NCBI GenBank assembly: GCA_945883845.1
Contig: CAMCYI010000006.1
Span: 62,001 to 126,000, forward strand
Source of the DNA: Bacteriovorax stolpii
GTDB lineage: Bacteria; Bdellovibrionota; Bacteriovoracia; Bacteriovoracales; Bacteriovoracaceae
Direction: 5' to 3'
DNA length: 64,000 nucleotides
Notes under the pieces: model-generated
What the model saw: the letters and a program-made list of their open reading frames with translations, nothing else
What the model was told of the DNA's origin: nothing
The model's database searches: none
Program-made: the position numbers and the translations under genes
In this document: positions 50,282 to 59,938 of the stretch, in pieces
Layout of the letters: the number at the start of each line of letters is the position of its first letter
Numbering within the stretch: the stretch's first letter is position 1

Positions 50282-53065
50282 CTAGTTGATCACAATACGG
50301 ATGGAATCAAGCGACAATTCTGCTTTCTCCATGGCCTTGATCATTTGTGTTTTGTTAAATCTGAGCATGAGAATCTCTGTCTCAGAGACTGTTGGATTGA
50401 CCTTACGAAGAGACTCAAGTCGCTCGATCTCTGCGTTCATGGCCTTCTCCATGTCTTCTTTGAATTTATCTTTGTACTGCTTGGCACGGGCGATACAAAG
50501 TTCTTTTCCTTTCTTGATACACTCCTTGATGAAGTCTTTCGGTAGCTCTTTTAATTGCGCCCGTTTTTCCTGATCAAGAGACTGAGTCCCCTCATCTATA
50601 AACTTCTTCGGCATTTTGGAAGTCTGATCCACTATCTGTCCATTAAGGAGAACGCGAAGAGGTGTTGGGGGAAACCATTTTTGCATTTGCAGTTTTTTCT
50701 CAGCGACACAGCTCAAAAGATAGAATCCTTCGAAAAGAAAATTTTCTTTTGATGGAGTCTTCCAGCTGGCGATCGTTATGTTTCCCATTTCCTTTGAAGA
50801 AATAAAATCCATAATACCCACCACCATAGGATGATCCCACGTTAGGAAAGTCATATCGTCAAACTTGAGAGCATTCTCTCGTTTGAAGGTCACTGTCATT
50901 CCCTCACTGTCCAGACCCGGAAAATGAGGAAGATACATATTATCACCAGGACGAATCAGGAATGTATGTGGATCGTTCATGTCCTCAACATCAACACCCA
51001 GTTGCGCCCAAAGGTTCACCATGAAATCGCGAAGGTCTGTTGATTCATCAACGGCTTTGAGCTCTTTGACAAAATCCATCGCTTTGCCGTGATGAAAAGA
51101 ATTGATCTCAACCAGGAGATCCTGACCTTCTTCAAGTTTCTGTTCAATTTCCTGATGAAGACTCTTCGTCGTCTCAAGAAATTTCAGCAACTCTTTTTCC
51201 GGAAACTCGCCTTCTTCAATTTTTGTCGTAAGGGCCAGGAGTTCTTCCCGGACTGTTGCGTACAATTCAGTTGCGCCTCGAGGTGATGATTCGAAAGCGT
51301 TGAAGCCTTCGTGATACCAGCGGGTCAGCAGCTCATCGGCTGAATGACGGATGAAAGGAACATGAATACGAATATCGTTCTTTTGTCCGATTCGATCGAG
51401 TCGTCCGATCCGTTGTTCGAGGAGATCTGGAAGTCTTGGAAGATCGAAAAGGATAAGATGCTGAGCAAACTCAAAGTTTCTTCCCTCGGATCCAATCTCT
51501 GTTGAAAGAAGAATATCTGCGCCTTCGGGATCGGCAAAATATACGGCCTGTCTGTCGCGATTCATGAGATTCATACCGGAATGGAAGAATGCGACTTTCG
51601 CTGTCGATTTTTCTTTGAGTGTTTTTTCCAATTCAATGACGAGGTCTTTATCATGACAAATAAGGAGGATTTTTTGACCTTTGCGCTGTTCGACAAATCC
51701 CGCCAGCCAGTCAGACTTAAGCTCGTAAATTTTCTTGTCGACGTTTTTTGTTTTCCCGACTTCGAGTGGGTAACTCGTAAAAATTCTTTTCGGGAAGAAT
51801 TCCTGATAGGTCGCCATAGTCTTACGGGTATTACGGAAATAAACGCGACCGGTTCCGTGGCGGTCGACTAACATTTGAAGAGCACGCTCTTTTTCAACGG
51901 TGTCTGCATCGATTCCCAGTTTTTCTTTAAGTGTTTTTTTATCACTTGCTGTCAGCGGTTTCTCAGAAATCAGTTTCGTCGCGAGTTCTGATACAGGCCT
52001 GTACGCCATAGTCTCTTCAACAAATGTATTGAAGTCGTGAAAGCGGTTTGGATCGAGAAGATGCAATCGCGCATAGTGACCGGCAAGACCAAGTATTTCC
52101 GGGGTACCGGATAAAAGAAGGACTCCCGGAGCATCTTTAGCAAGAGCTGCTACAAAATCATATTCTGGTGATGAATTATCGGGCGACCATCTTAATTGAT
52201 GAGCTTCATCGACAACGAGGAGATCCCATTTTGATTCCAGTGCCTGTTCCATCAGCCAATCTTCTCTTATAAGAAATTTAGTTGAAGCAACGAAAAGCTG
52301 CGCATCTTCAAAAGGGCGATCGCCTTTTTCAAGTTTCGAATCGTGGTTGATCGTAATAAAACTCATCTGGAACTTGCGGAGCATTTCCACGAACCATTGG
52401 TATACCAGGGAATCAGGAACAAGGATGAGTGCACGTTCAACCCGGCCTGTAAGTATAAGATGATGAAGAATCAATCCAGCTTCAATCGTTTTACCGAGTC
52501 CGACTTCATCTGCAAGTAATACCCGCGGACGCGCACGGCGGGATACTTCGCTTGCGACGTACATCTGGTGAGGGATAAGCGATAATCGCGGGCCTGAAAA
52601 TCCGCGAATAGGCGAAATAAAAAGTTTTCTCTGATTCAGAAGGACATCATATCTGAGTCTGAAAAGTTCATTTGAATCGAGATTCCCGGCAAAAAGTCTT
52701 TCTTCAGGCTTGGAAAAAGAAAGAGTGTCAGCAAGCTGAGACTCCATGATTTTTTTTCCCTGACCCTCGTAAGTAACAATGCCATCAATATCAGTTGAAC
52801 TTTCAACAATGAGAGAATCGCCATTCTGGGCCTTAATCTCGTCACCTTCGACAAACCTGATTCTGCGTAATGGAGATGTCTGAGCGCCATATCGGCGATC
52901 TACTTTTGCGGCCGGAAAAAAACAAGTGACAGTCTTTCCTTCGACCTCAATGATCACCCCTAGACCTAGCTCCGGTTCTGACTCAGAAATCCAGCGCTGT
53001 CCCATGATGAACTGCTTCATCTTATCCTCCGATGGCGTGACAATTTCTTCTGACTGGAACATCAT
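50282..53065 (-). CDS. rapA: RNA polymerase-associated SNF2 ATPase RapA/HepA
   Basis: A 927-residue Swi2/Snf2 ATPase that binds RNA polymerase and helps recycling. After N-terminal Tudor-like domains, motif I is DEVGLGKTIEAGLIL, motif II DEAH (VVDEAHQL) and motif III LLSGTPE; the C-terminal helicase lobe has STEIGSEGRNFEFAQHLILFDLP and QRIGRLDRIGQ. The length is close to E. coli RapA (968). The C-terminal RapA-specific region follows. It heads the run to thioredoxin and GNAT and is divergent from a TlpA-like gene. Confidence 0.94.
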   Translation of the reverse strand: MMFQSEEIVTPSEDKMKQFIMGQRWISESEPELGLGVIIEVEGKTVTCFFPAAKVDRRYGAQTSPLRRIRFVEGDEIKAQNGDSLIVESSTDIDGIVTYEGQGKKIMESQLADTLSFSKPEERLFAGNLDSNELFRLRYDVLLNQRKLFISPIRGFSGPRLSLIPHQMYVASEVSRRARPRVLLADEVGLGKTIEAGLILHHLILTGRVERALILVPDSLVYQWFVEMLRKFQMSFITINHDSKLEKGDRPFEDAQLFVASTKFLIREDWLMEQALESKWDLLVVDEAHQLRWSPDNSSPEYDFVAALAKDAPGVLLLSGTPEILGLAGHYARLHLLDPNRFHDFNTFVEETMAYRPVSELATKLISEKPLTASDKKTLKEKLGIDADTVEKERALQMLVDRHGTGRVYFRNTRKTMATYQEFFPKRIFTSYPLEVGKTKNVDKKIYELKSDWLAGFVEQRKGQKILLICHDKDLVIELEKTLKEKSTAKVAFFHSGMNLMNRDRQAVYFADPEGADILLSTEIGSEGRNFEFAQHLILFDLPRLPDLLEQRIGRLDRIGQKNDIRIHVPFIRHSADELLTRWYHEGFNAFESSPRGATELYATVREELLALTTKIEEGEFPEKELLKFLETTKSLHQEIEQKLEEGQDLLVEINSFHHGKAMDFVKELKAVDESTDLRDFMVNLWAQLGVDVEDMNDPHTFLIRPGDNMYLPHFPGLDSEGMTVTFKRENALKFDDMTFLTWDHPMVVGIMDFISSKEMGNITIASWKTPSKENFLFEGFYLLSCVAEKKLQMQKWFPPTPLRVLLNGQIVDQTSKMPKKFIDEGTQSLDQEKRAQLKELPKDFIKECIKKGKELCIARAKQYKDKFKEDMEKAMNAEIERLESLRKVNPTVSETEILMLRFNKTQMIKAMEKAELSLDSIRIVIN

Positions 53066-53096
53066 AGTACCAAATCGCTAAGAGGGGTTAAAGCCT

Positions 53097-54299
53097 ATGA
53101 TCACAAAAATTTACTCTATTCTGCTGACTGGACTCCTTTTTTTGAGCTTTGAGGCAAGTGCTAAAAGATTTAAGTCCGGTCCATGGCTTTTTGAGCTGCA
53201 TACCAATAACGCTACGGTTCCTTTCATCGTTCATTTCAGGTGGAAGGGAAAGAAACTGCTTGGGGAGCTCGATAATGGACTTGAGAAAATCGCTCTGCAT
53301 GACATTACTGTTAAGGATGATCAAATCATTATTCCTATTCAGACCTATGAAATCACCATGGAGCTGTCCAAACAGAACGATAAAATTTACTCCGGCTACC
53401 TGATCCGGCATAACAAGAACCCAATCGTCAAAACAGCAGTTAAGGCGACACAAGGAGTGAAACATCGCTTCCCCAGCAACCGCATCAAACCAGAGAAAGA
53501 CTACACGGGCAGATACCGGGTGGAAATTCTCGACGAAGACGGAGCTAAAAGTCAGGGTGTTCTCGTACTTAAGCAAAAAGAGTCTGCCTTAACGGGAAGC
53601 CTGCTGACGCCGACTGGTGATTACAGGTATTTTGAAGGCTTCGTTTCAGGCAACGAAATCTCAGGCGTGAGTTTTGACGGAATGTTTAACTATCGCATCA
53701 ACGGTACCGTAAAAGAAAACGTTTTCGAGGGTTCACTTCTTTCCAACTACAAACTGAAAATTTCCGGAAAGCTTGATCCAAAAGCTGATTTGCCAGATGC
53801 TTACGCACAAACACAATTAGAGAAGCTCGATTTTGCTTTTCCAGATCTCAATGGGAAAATGATTTCTCTTCAGGGCAAACAATTTGCCGGTCGACCTGTG
53901 ATTGTTCAGTTCTTCGGTTCTTGGTGCCCGAACTGCATCGACGAAATGAATTATCTGATTCCGTGGTACAAGCAAAATCACAAACGTGGAATAGATATCA
54001 TTGCTCTGGCGTTTGAAAGATCTCTCGATCAGGAACTCGCAAAAACGCAACTTCGCAAAATCCAGAAAGTGAAACAAATCCCTTACACTCTGCTCATCGC
54101 GGGATCTACTGCTGAAGAGAAACCTAAAGATAGGATCCCCGGAATTAAGAACTTCATCTCTTTCCCTACAACGATTTTCCTTAATAAAAAGCACGAAGTT
54201 GTGAAAGTTCACGCTGGTTTCACAGGTCCGGGCACAGGTGAGTTCTTTGAAAAATGGAAAAAAGAGTTTAACCAGACTGTGGATGGATTACTTAAATAA
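53097..54299 (+). CDS. Secreted TlpA-like thioredoxin-domain protein
   Basis: A 400-residue protein with signal peptide (1-22). Residues about 25-230 are strand-rich lipocalin- or DUF4369-like repeats. From about 245 there is a TlpA/ResA thioredoxin domain with active site C277-P-N-C280 (GSWCPNC), a Pro-Asn pair unlike the usual CPPC. It likely reduces disulfides or c-type cytochrome cysteines in the periplasm, fitting the haem proteins at 3758-5286. Its stop overlaps the start of the DUF486 gene (TAATG). Confidence 0.85.
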   Translation: MITKIYSILLTGLLFLSFEASAKRFKSGPWLFELHTNNATVPFIVHFRWKGKKLLGELDNGLEKIALHDITVKDDQIIIPIQTYEITMELSKQNDKIYSGYLIRHNKNPIVKTAVKATQGVKHRFPSNRIKPEKDYTGRYRVEILDEDGAKSQGVLVLKQKESALTGSLLTPTGDYRYFEGFVSGNEISGVSFDGMFNYRINGTVKENVFEGSLLSNYKLKISGKLDPKADLPDAYAQTQLEKLDFAFPDLNGKMISLQGKQFAGRPVIVQFFGSWCPNCIDEMNYLIPWYKQNHKRGIDIIALAFERSLDQELAKTQLRKIQKVKQIPYTLLIAGSTAEEKPKDRIPGIKNFISFPTTIFLNKKHEVVKVHAGFTGPGTGEFFEKWKKEFNQTVDGLLK

Positions 54300-54631
54300 T
54301 GTTGAAAACAATAGGATTGCTGATCCTCTCAAATCTTTTCATGACCTATGCGTGGTATGGTCACCTGAAAACACTTTCTACTAAGCCTCTTTGGATCGCC
54401 ATTTTCCTCAGTTGGGGAGTGGCATTCTTCGAATATTGTTTTCAGGTTCCGGCCAATCGGATCGGCTTTGGATACTTTTCCCTCGCCCAGTTAAAAATCA
54501 TCCAGGAAGTTATCACGATGGTGGTATTTTCAGGTTTCGCTTTTTTCTTTATGAAAGAACCACTCAACAGGAATTTCTTCTATGCTTCTCTGTGCCTCGT
54601 AGGTGCAGTCTATTTTGTTTTCAAAAAATAA
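54299..54631 (+). CDS. DMT-superfamily DUF486 membrane protein
   Basis: A 110-residue protein with four membrane helices. LSNLFMTYAWYGHLK and YCFQVPANRIGFGYFSLAQLKIIQEVITM are the DUF486 signatures. Members are thought to be small transporters; no substrate is known. It is co-transcribed with the TlpA-like gene (1-bp overlap of start and stop). Confidence 0.9.
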   Translation: MLKTIGLLILSNLFMTYAWYGHLKTLSTKPLWIAIFLSWGVAFFEYCFQVPANRIGFGYFSLAQLKIIQEVITMVVFSGFAFFFMKEPLNRNFFYASLCLVGAVYFVFKK

Positions 54632-55222
54632 TTAGTCTTCCTGTTTTTCGTCATCTTCGTTCTGCTCAAGCTCTTCCGTACCCTCGTAATCATTATCATC
54701 ACGCTTGAGACTTTCGTTCTCACTTGGCCGGGACGAAAAGTTTCCGGGCAGCTTTTGAAGATGGCCCTGGGATTTAATATCGTAAGCAGGTGCCTTGATC
54801 CTGGACCGTACAAGCTCCACCCCTTGAGAGCGAACGGCAATGCCGAGGCTCCCGGCAAGAAGCCCAAGCGTACTTACAGCTATCAGTACTTTAGACTGCC
54901 ATTGAAGTGTGATAAAAATTGCAGTGAACGAAAGAATTGTCGCAATCGTGTTCAGACCAGTCATGATCTCAGCAGTTGATTCATGTTTCTGAATTAATTT
55001 TTTTTCTACAACACCTTCTACTCTTTCTTCGTCGAGCTCACCTGTTTTAAGAGTCAGGTATCCAGCTCCAGATAACAGCATCTGCAATCCGATAATGATG
55101 AATAAAGATTTCTTCGACGTGTTCTGAGTGCGTTTAAGAGCAACGAAAAGAACAAATAAGGGGACAATAAATGTGAGTACCAGAAGGCAGATGCCGGAAA
55201 AGGAATGAGAAACATGCTCCAT
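54632..55222 (-). CDS. Hypothetical four-TM membrane protein (196 aa)
   Basis: Four predicted helices (about 9-28, 39-57, 92-110, 113-131) and an acidic, disordered cytoplasmic tail (DDNDYEGTEELEQNEDDEKQED). The loop after helix 2 has GELDEERVEGVVEKKLIQKHE, somewhat like DUF2231-type proteins, but I do not assign a family. It directly abuts the convergent DUF486 gene. Confidence 0.6.
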   Translation of the reverse strand: MEHVSHSFSGICLLVLTFIVPLFVLFVALKRTQNTSKKSLFIIIGLQMLLSGAGYLTLKTGELDEERVEGVVEKKLIQKHESTAEIMTGLNTIATILSFTAIFITLQWQSKVLIAVSTLGLLAGSLGIAVRSQGVELVRSRIKAPAYDIKSQGHLQKLPGNFSSRPSENESLKRDDNDYEGTEELEQNEDDEKQED

Positions 55223-55536
55223 AAAAATCCTTCGCGAGTTTGACTAAAATTATTATAGAAGTCTTTTTCCGAAACATCGAAAAAATCACCGTCAAAAAAA
55301 CGGCGCTTTTGCCCCTATCGGAGATTCAGTTCTAAGGGCCATCTGCCTATTTTCTGTAAAGGCAATGTCAGAACCTTACCCTGGCCTTCAATTATGCAAG
55401 CAAATGTTAGCTAAATCGAGGCTTTGTCAAAAAACTTACATTGGCTTTTATTTTTAACCCTGTTTTAATTTTCAATACCAAACACACGTAAGCGAGACAG
55501 TAAAAAAGTCTCGCCCTGTAACAAGGAGAACTAAGG
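55223..55536. other. Gene-free stretch upstream of the DksA-type gene
   Basis: No frame of credible length is present. TTGGCT (55441) with a 17-bp spacer and TTTAAT is a weak promoter candidate. GCGAGAC/GTCTCGC (55492-55498 with 55508-55514) forms a 7-bp leader hairpin. CAAGGAG at 55523-55529 is the ribosome site. I see nothing else. Confidence 0.4.
55492..55514 (+). promoter_or_regulatory. Leader hairpin before the DksA-type gene
   Basis: A 7-bp stem GCGAGAC with GTCTCGC and a 9-nt A-rich loop, 22 bp before the start codon and just upstream of the ribosome site. There is no U-run, so it may act on translation or stability. Confidence 0.4.
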
Positions 55537-55974
55537 ATGTCAGTTCGACTAAACAGTCACTTGTCAGATAAGCAGAGTGCCATGCTTCGCGACAAGCTTT
55601 TGAGTGAAGCAGAGCGTATCAGAACTAACTTTCAATTGAAGAAAGCTGAATACGAGAACAACTCAATTACCGGAGCTAAAGACGAAGTGGATACTGCCAA
55701 TGACAGTATTCTCCTTGCTGCAGATATGCGTTTCTCCAATCGTGAGAGCTTGTATTACAAGAAGATCATGAAGACCCTAAGCAAGGTCGAAACAGAAGCC
55801 TACGGCATGTGTGACGACTGTGGTGATCCCATCACATATCAGCGCCTCATTGCTCGTCCAACTTCAGAGATGTGCATTCTTTGCAAAGAAGAGTCTGAAA
55901 GAGAAGAGAATCAAAACTTCTTTGAGAGACGCTCTAAATCTCTCGGACGTGAGATGACAGTCAGCGGAGTCTAA
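55537..55974 (+). CDS. DksA/TraR-type C4 zinc-finger protein
   Basis: A 145-residue protein of the DksA/TraR family. A coiled-coil region (about 10-85) is followed by CDDCGDPITYQRLIARPTSEMCILCKEE, a C4 finger. DksA-type proteins bind RNA polymerase and adjust promoters in the stringent response. The tip acidic residues (AKDEVDTANDS) match DksA's D-x-x-D region loosely. A leader hairpin precedes and a terminator follows, so it is a single-gene transcript. Confidence 0.88.
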   Translation: MSVRLNSHLSDKQSAMLRDKLLSEAERIRTNFQLKKAEYENNSITGAKDEVDTANDSILLAADMRFSNRESLYYKKIMKTLSKVETEAYGMCDDCGDPITYQRLIARPTSEMCILCKEESEREENQNFFERRSKSLGREMTVSGV

Positions 55975-55998
55975 AGAATCTTTTAAAGTTCAAATCAT

Positions 55999-56028
55999 CA
56001 AAAAGCCTTCCTCCGGAAGGCTTTTTTT
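55999..56028 (+). terminator. Intrinsic terminator after the DksA-type gene
   Basis: AAAAAGCCTTCC-TCCG-GAAGGCTTTTTTT, stem of about 11 bp with T-run. Confidence 0.92.
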
Positions 56029-56037
56029 ATTAGTGTC

Positions 56038-56679
56038 ATGTCTATGATTGAATACGTGATCGAGTCCAATCCAGATGACAGAGTTTTAAACCGAGCTTCA
56101 CAGATTGTGAGAGACGGAGGACTTGTCTCGCTGCCCACAGAAACAAACTGGGTGATCTGTGCCTCCCCTTTCAGCGACAAAGGTTTGGATAAGCTTTATC
56201 AGATCCGTAACGTTGATCGCCACAAACACTTCACACTTCTCTGTAACAGTTTTAAAAAGGCGATGGAGATTGCATTTATTGAAGACTCTGCTTATTCGGT
56301 GATGAAAAAAATTGTCCCGGGCCCCTATACTTTTATTTTCGAGCCTCAGAAGAAAATATCGAAATATCTCAAGGCGTCCAAGATGGATCACGAAGTCGGA
56401 GTGAGATTCTCTCCCTCTGTTCTTCTCCGTAAATGGCTTGAGAATTTTGATGATGTCCTGATCTGCACTCATCTCAATCATCAGATGCTCGGCGAAGAAG
56501 ATGAATCACTCCCTATTTACGGCGCACTCATCGAAGATTCATTCTCCAACAGTATTGATCTCATCCTTGATCCAGGTGAATACAATTTTCTGGGTCAGAC
56601 AACGGTCGTCGACTGGACTTCGGGCGCTCCGGAAGTCATTCGTGAAGGTGTCGGGAGTACTAAAATTTTCCAGAGGTAA
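56038..56679 (+). CDS. Sua5/YciO/YrdC-family protein
   Basis: A 213-residue YciO-like protein. The nucleotide/RNA-binding motif GGLVSLPTETNWVI...KLYQIRNVDRHKHFTLLC fits the YrdC-like fold, which makes threonylcarbamoyl-AMP for tRNA t6A or is a paralogue of unknown role (YciO). The N-terminal KRP-type residues are less typical than in Sua5, so YciO is more likely. It lies 9 bp after a terminator and 2 bp before Ndh. Confidence 0.85.
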   Translation: MSMIEYVIESNPDDRVLNRASQIVRDGGLVSLPTETNWVICASPFSDKGLDKLYQIRNVDRHKHFTLLCNSFKKAMEIAFIEDSAYSVMKKIVPGPYTFIFEPQKKISKYLKASKMDHEVGVRFSPSVLLRKWLENFDDVLICTHLNHQMLGEEDESLPIYGALIEDSFSNSIDLILDPGEYNFLGQTTVVDWTSGAPEVIREGVGSTKIFQR

Positions 56680-56681
56680 TC

Positions 56682-57929
56682 ATGACACAAAAAAATATCG
56701 TCATCGTTGGCGGAGGATTCGGCGGCCTTTCTGCAGCCAGAATCCTTCTCAGGAAAAATCATAAAGTTACATTAATTGATCAGAGAAATTACCATCTCTT
56801 CCAACCTCTGCTCTATCAAGTTGCCATGGCTGGTCTTTCACCTGCAGAAATTGCATACCCTTTACGTGCACTTATTGGGAGAAAGAAAAATTGTAAGATT
56901 CTTCTAGGTAAAGTGATTGAAGTTAACAAATTCGAGAAATGGGTTCGTACAGAAACGAACAAAGTTCCATTTGATTCCCTGATCATGGCGTGTGGATCAA
57001 CCTATACATACTTTGGTTCTGATCAATGGGAACCATTTGCTCCGGGACTTAAAACGATACCTCAGGCGACAGAAATCAGAAGAAGAGTGTTTCTAGCTTT
57101 CGAAAAAGCAGAACGGGAAGCTGATCTCAAGAAGCGCGAAGCCAATCTGACCTTTATTGTTATTGGAGGTGGACCCACAGGAGTGGAGCTCGCGGGAAGT
57201 TTGGGAGAGATCACTTCCTTCAATATTTATAAAGACTTTGATCATATCAACGCAAAACAGGCCAAGATCATTCTCATAGAAGCAGGGAGCAGAATTCTAC
57301 CCAGCATGACAGAAAAACTTTCTGAAGAAGCGATGAAAGAATTGAGAGAACTCGGCGTTGAAGTCCGGCTCAATACGAGAGTGTCTGATATCAACGCAGA
57401 GGGTGTTCGCATAGGTGAGGAGTTTATTCCTTCTTCCACGATTCTCTGGGCAGCCGGAGTTGCGGCCAATCCGATCAATAAAAGTCTTGGTACAGAACTC
57501 GATAAGCAAGGCAGACTCTTCGTCTCACGTTTGCTCTCACTACCGGGCCATGATGACATTTACGTTATCGGAGATCAGGCCCGTTACGAATGGGGTCCTG
57601 AAAAAACTCCACTTCCAGGACTGGCCCCGGTGGCCATGCAACAAGGGCGTTTCGTTGCACAGGTAATTGATCTCAAGGCCCGTAACAAAAACCTACCTGA
57701 TGAATTCAAATACGTTGATAAGGGTCAGATGGCGACCATAGGTCGAGGTCGGGCAGTCGCCATGTATAAGGGAATTGAGATGCACGGCTTTCTCGCCTGG
57801 ATGAGCTGGCTGGTTGTGCACATTTATTATCTGATAGGATTCAAAAACAGACTCTTCGTGATTTTTCAATGGGCCTGGATGTATCTCACCTTTAGGCGAG
57901 AGGCCAGGCTCATCATTGAAAAAGAGTGA
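56682..57929 (+). CDS. ndh: Type II NADH dehydrogenase
   Basis: A 415-residue single-subunit NADH:quinone oxidoreductase. The FAD motif is VIVGGGFGGLSAARIL (4-19) and the NADH motif is VIGGGPTGVELAGSL near 164. The quinone-side block LPGLAPVAMQQGRFVAQVI and a C-terminal amphipathic helix (LSWLVVHIYYLIGFKNRL) for membrane attachment are present. It oxidises NADH without proton pumping. It is co-transcribed with yciO. Confidence 0.92.
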   Translation: MTQKNIVIVGGGFGGLSAARILLRKNHKVTLIDQRNYHLFQPLLYQVAMAGLSPAEIAYPLRALIGRKKNCKILLGKVIEVNKFEKWVRTETNKVPFDSLIMACGSTYTYFGSDQWEPFAPGLKTIPQATEIRRRVFLAFEKAEREADLKKREANLTFIVIGGGPTGVELAGSLGEITSFNIYKDFDHINAKQAKIILIEAGSRILPSMTEKLSEEAMKELRELGVEVRLNTRVSDINAEGVRIGEEFIPSSTILWAAGVAANPINKSLGTELDKQGRLFVSRLLSLPGHDDIYVIGDQARYEWGPEKTPLPGLAPVAMQQGRFVAQVIDLKARNKNLPDEFKYVDKGQMATIGRGRAVAMYKGIEMHGFLAWMSWLVVHIYYLIGFKNRLFVIFQWAWMYLTFRREARLIIEKE

Positions 57930-57940
57930 ATGCTTTTTGC

Positions 57941-59938
57941 TTAAGGAGGAAGGATCCTTCCTGGTCTTTCTATTAGCCGAAGTTGTTGAGCTCTAAGGCG
58001 ACCTGCTTCACGGGCTGCTTCTGCAGCAACTCTGGCCGTTTCTGCTTCTGCTGCAACTCTGGCTGATTCTGCTTCTGCTGCAACTCTGGCCGCTTCTGCT
58101 TCTGCCGCAACTCTGGCCGCTTCTGCTTCTGCCGCAACTCTGGCCGTTTCTGCTTCTGCTGCAATTCTGGCCGTTTCTGCTTCTGCTGCAATTCTGGCCG
58201 TTTCGGCTTCTGCTGCAATTCTGGCTGCTTCTGCTTCTGCCGCAATTCTGGCAGCTTCAACTCTTGCAGCTTCAGCAATCGCCGCATCTTCGCGGGCTGC
58301 CGCTTCCGGATCAGCTTCACGTTGAGCAAAACGAGCTCCGGAACTGAAGTCCTTAAAGAAATTAGCAATCGAGGGAACATAAGACTCCATCGATTCGCGG
58401 GCCTGCTGACAAGAATGGTAATAAGAGAAGAGTTCTGCGAAGCCTTCGCCTTGTGCAGCTTTAATGGCATTGGCCTCTGTGCGATCTTTCGTTGAACAAT
58501 ATCCATTAGTACAGAGACCAGTTAATAAAGTCTGAATTTTGTCCTTATCAGCACCATTGAGAAGGGCCTTCCACGTATTGGAGTTGGATATACTATGATC
58601 TCCGTTGATGGAATCCAGGTTATGACCGTGCTCATGAAGAAGAAGATTTGAAGAACCGTGATCATCATAAAGGTGGTTTACAACAATGCGAGTTGGTTGT
58701 TTTGGTTCGCCGAGGGTAGAACCGCCAGAACCTACTGTCGTGGCCCAAGAAACAGAGGCCAAGGCCGCTTCACTTCCATCCGTATGTGCAATTTTATCCA
58801 GGTATGCTGGATCTGCCTGAGCAAGTGCTAGCGGGAATGAGGAATCGGCTGTGACACCATTACCGACGATTAGTCTTATAAAAGAACCTTTGGCTCTTAG
58901 TTCTTCATACAAAGTACGAGGGAATTTCTTAAGTTCGGCAAGGAACTGTTTTAGGTTTTCAAGCGACGGATCGTGACCTTCAGTTATTTCTACGCCGTAA
59001 GTATCTCTGAGTTCAGCAATAAGGGCTTCTTTCGTTTCAGGCAATCCTTCAACGGGAGCGTTCGGGCAGTTAAATCTTTTGAACCTCTCAACCCCATCTG
59101 AGCCTACCTCAACACAGTTATTCGGATTCACTGTGATCACTCCGTCTCCAATGGCAGTAATCCCGGCGGTAAGGGCACCATCTGCGACATTGACAGCATT
59201 GTCTTCAGCTCGATTTCCCAAGTCTGTTTGTACATCACGTGCGCCGTCAACAACACCATCACCATCAGTGGGCCGGTCGTCACGGCTTGTGATACCGCGT
59301 GTAGCTTCAGGTCGAAGTGCCTGAATAGCAGCAACCTTAGCTTCCAGGTTTCTACACATTGGTTTTACTTTCTGGAACCCGCTCGTACAGACTTCATTAA
59401 CGAGATCGAACATCTGACTTGCTTGTTCTGCCTTATCAACGTTGGTCAATTCAGCAGCAAGTTGTGAAATCGACTTTCCAGAAGCACGAAATTTCTGCTC
59501 ACATGAAGCAAACGCGAGATTTTTTTGGGTTTGAGTTGAAGCCGGAATACAGCCAACATCTCCGAAAAGAATGGGCTGACACGGCATCTGGCCGGATCTG
59601 CAACTGGCAGCGAGAGCATTGTACTCTTCATTTTCTACATTCGCTGGAGATGTACAGAAGCGACGACCACCCGATGATCTTAATTTGCTGGGCCAGCCAG
59701 CGAAGAAACAATCGTATTCTCCGGCCGCTATGGCTTCATCAATGAGGAAAGAAAAATTCATCGTTACTTTCTTGTCTGTACCTAACGGCATAGGACTTTC
59801 AGCAATGAATTTCTTGTAAGCAATTAGCGCTTCTATTTTTTGCTTGTGTGTGAGCGTGGCGAATTTCTGGAAGTTCAGAAGTTTTGCCTGCGCAGAAAAA
59901 GAAATAAACAGGGCGATTGCCAAAATCGTAATTTTCAT
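57941..59938 (-). CDS. Secreted zincin metalloprotease with C-terminal alanine-rich repeats
   Basis: About 665 residues from the ATG at 59938 (AGGTGAGG site), giving signal peptide MKITILAIALFISFSAQA. The peptidase region is LLLHEHGHNLD (HEHGH at 435-439) followed by EGFAELFSYYHSC (E498/E502 third ligand), similar in spacing to ATLF/M34-like (anthrax lethal factor-type) zincins. Residues from about 560 to 640 are nine 9-residue repeats (AARVAAEAE-like), probably a long helix. Many cysteines occur in the first third. Frames starting upstream at 60115 lack a signal peptide and are not used. A role in prey or matrix degradation is inferred. Confidence 0.75.
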   Translation of the reverse strand: MKITILAIALFISFSAQAKLLNFQKFATLTHKQKIEALIAYKKFIAESPMPLGTDKKVTMNFSFLIDEAIAAGEYDCFFAGWPSKLRSSGGRRFCTSPANVENEEYNALAASCRSGQMPCQPILFGDVGCIPASTQTQKNLAFASCEQKFRASGKSISQLAAELTNVDKAEQASQMFDLVNEVCTSGFQKVKPMCRNLEAKVAAIQALRPEATRGITSRDDRPTDGDGVVDGARDVQTDLGNRAEDNAVNVADGALTAGITAIGDGVITVNPNNCVEVGSDGVERFKRFNCPNAPVEGLPETKEALIAELRDTYGVEITEGHDPSLENLKQFLAELKKFPRTLYEELRAKGSFIRLIVGNGVTADSSFPLALAQADPAYLDKIAHTDGSEAALASVSWATTVGSGGSTLGEPKQPTRIVVNHLYDDHGSSNLLLHEHGHNLDSINGDHSISNSNTWKALLNGADKDKIQTLLTGLCTNGYCSTKDRTEANAIKAAQGEGFAELFSYYHSCQQARESMESYVPSIANFFKDFSSGARFAQREADPEAAAREDAAIAEAARVEAARIAAEAEAARIAAEAETARIAAEAETARIAAEAETARVAAEAEAARVAAEAEAARVAAEAESARVAAEAETARVAAEAAREAGRLRAQQLRLIERPGRILPP
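58021..58263 (-). repeat. Nine-copy 27-bp tandem repeat inside the zincin gene
   Basis: The unit CTGCTGCAACTCTGGCCGTT plus 7 bp repeats nine times with point changes, encoding (AAEAExARx)9. Reading frame is kept in all copies. It is a likely site of copy-number change. A long minus-strand frame in another register exists only because of the repeat. Confidence 0.85.

Noticed and set aside
57947..57960. GGAAGGATCCTTCC palindrome at the ndh/zincin junction
   Set aside because: No T-run, so not a terminator, and it lies inside the 3' end of the zincin coding sequence; probably chance.
58021..58263. CRISPR-like short repeats
   Set aside because: The 27-bp units are directly adjacent with no spacers and encode an in-frame protein repeat.
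57973..58506. 177-codon frame rich in Gln, Lys, Arg, Pro and Glu inside the zincin gene
   Set aside because: It exists because the 27-bp repeat lacks stops in this register; composition is artificial and there is no start signal.
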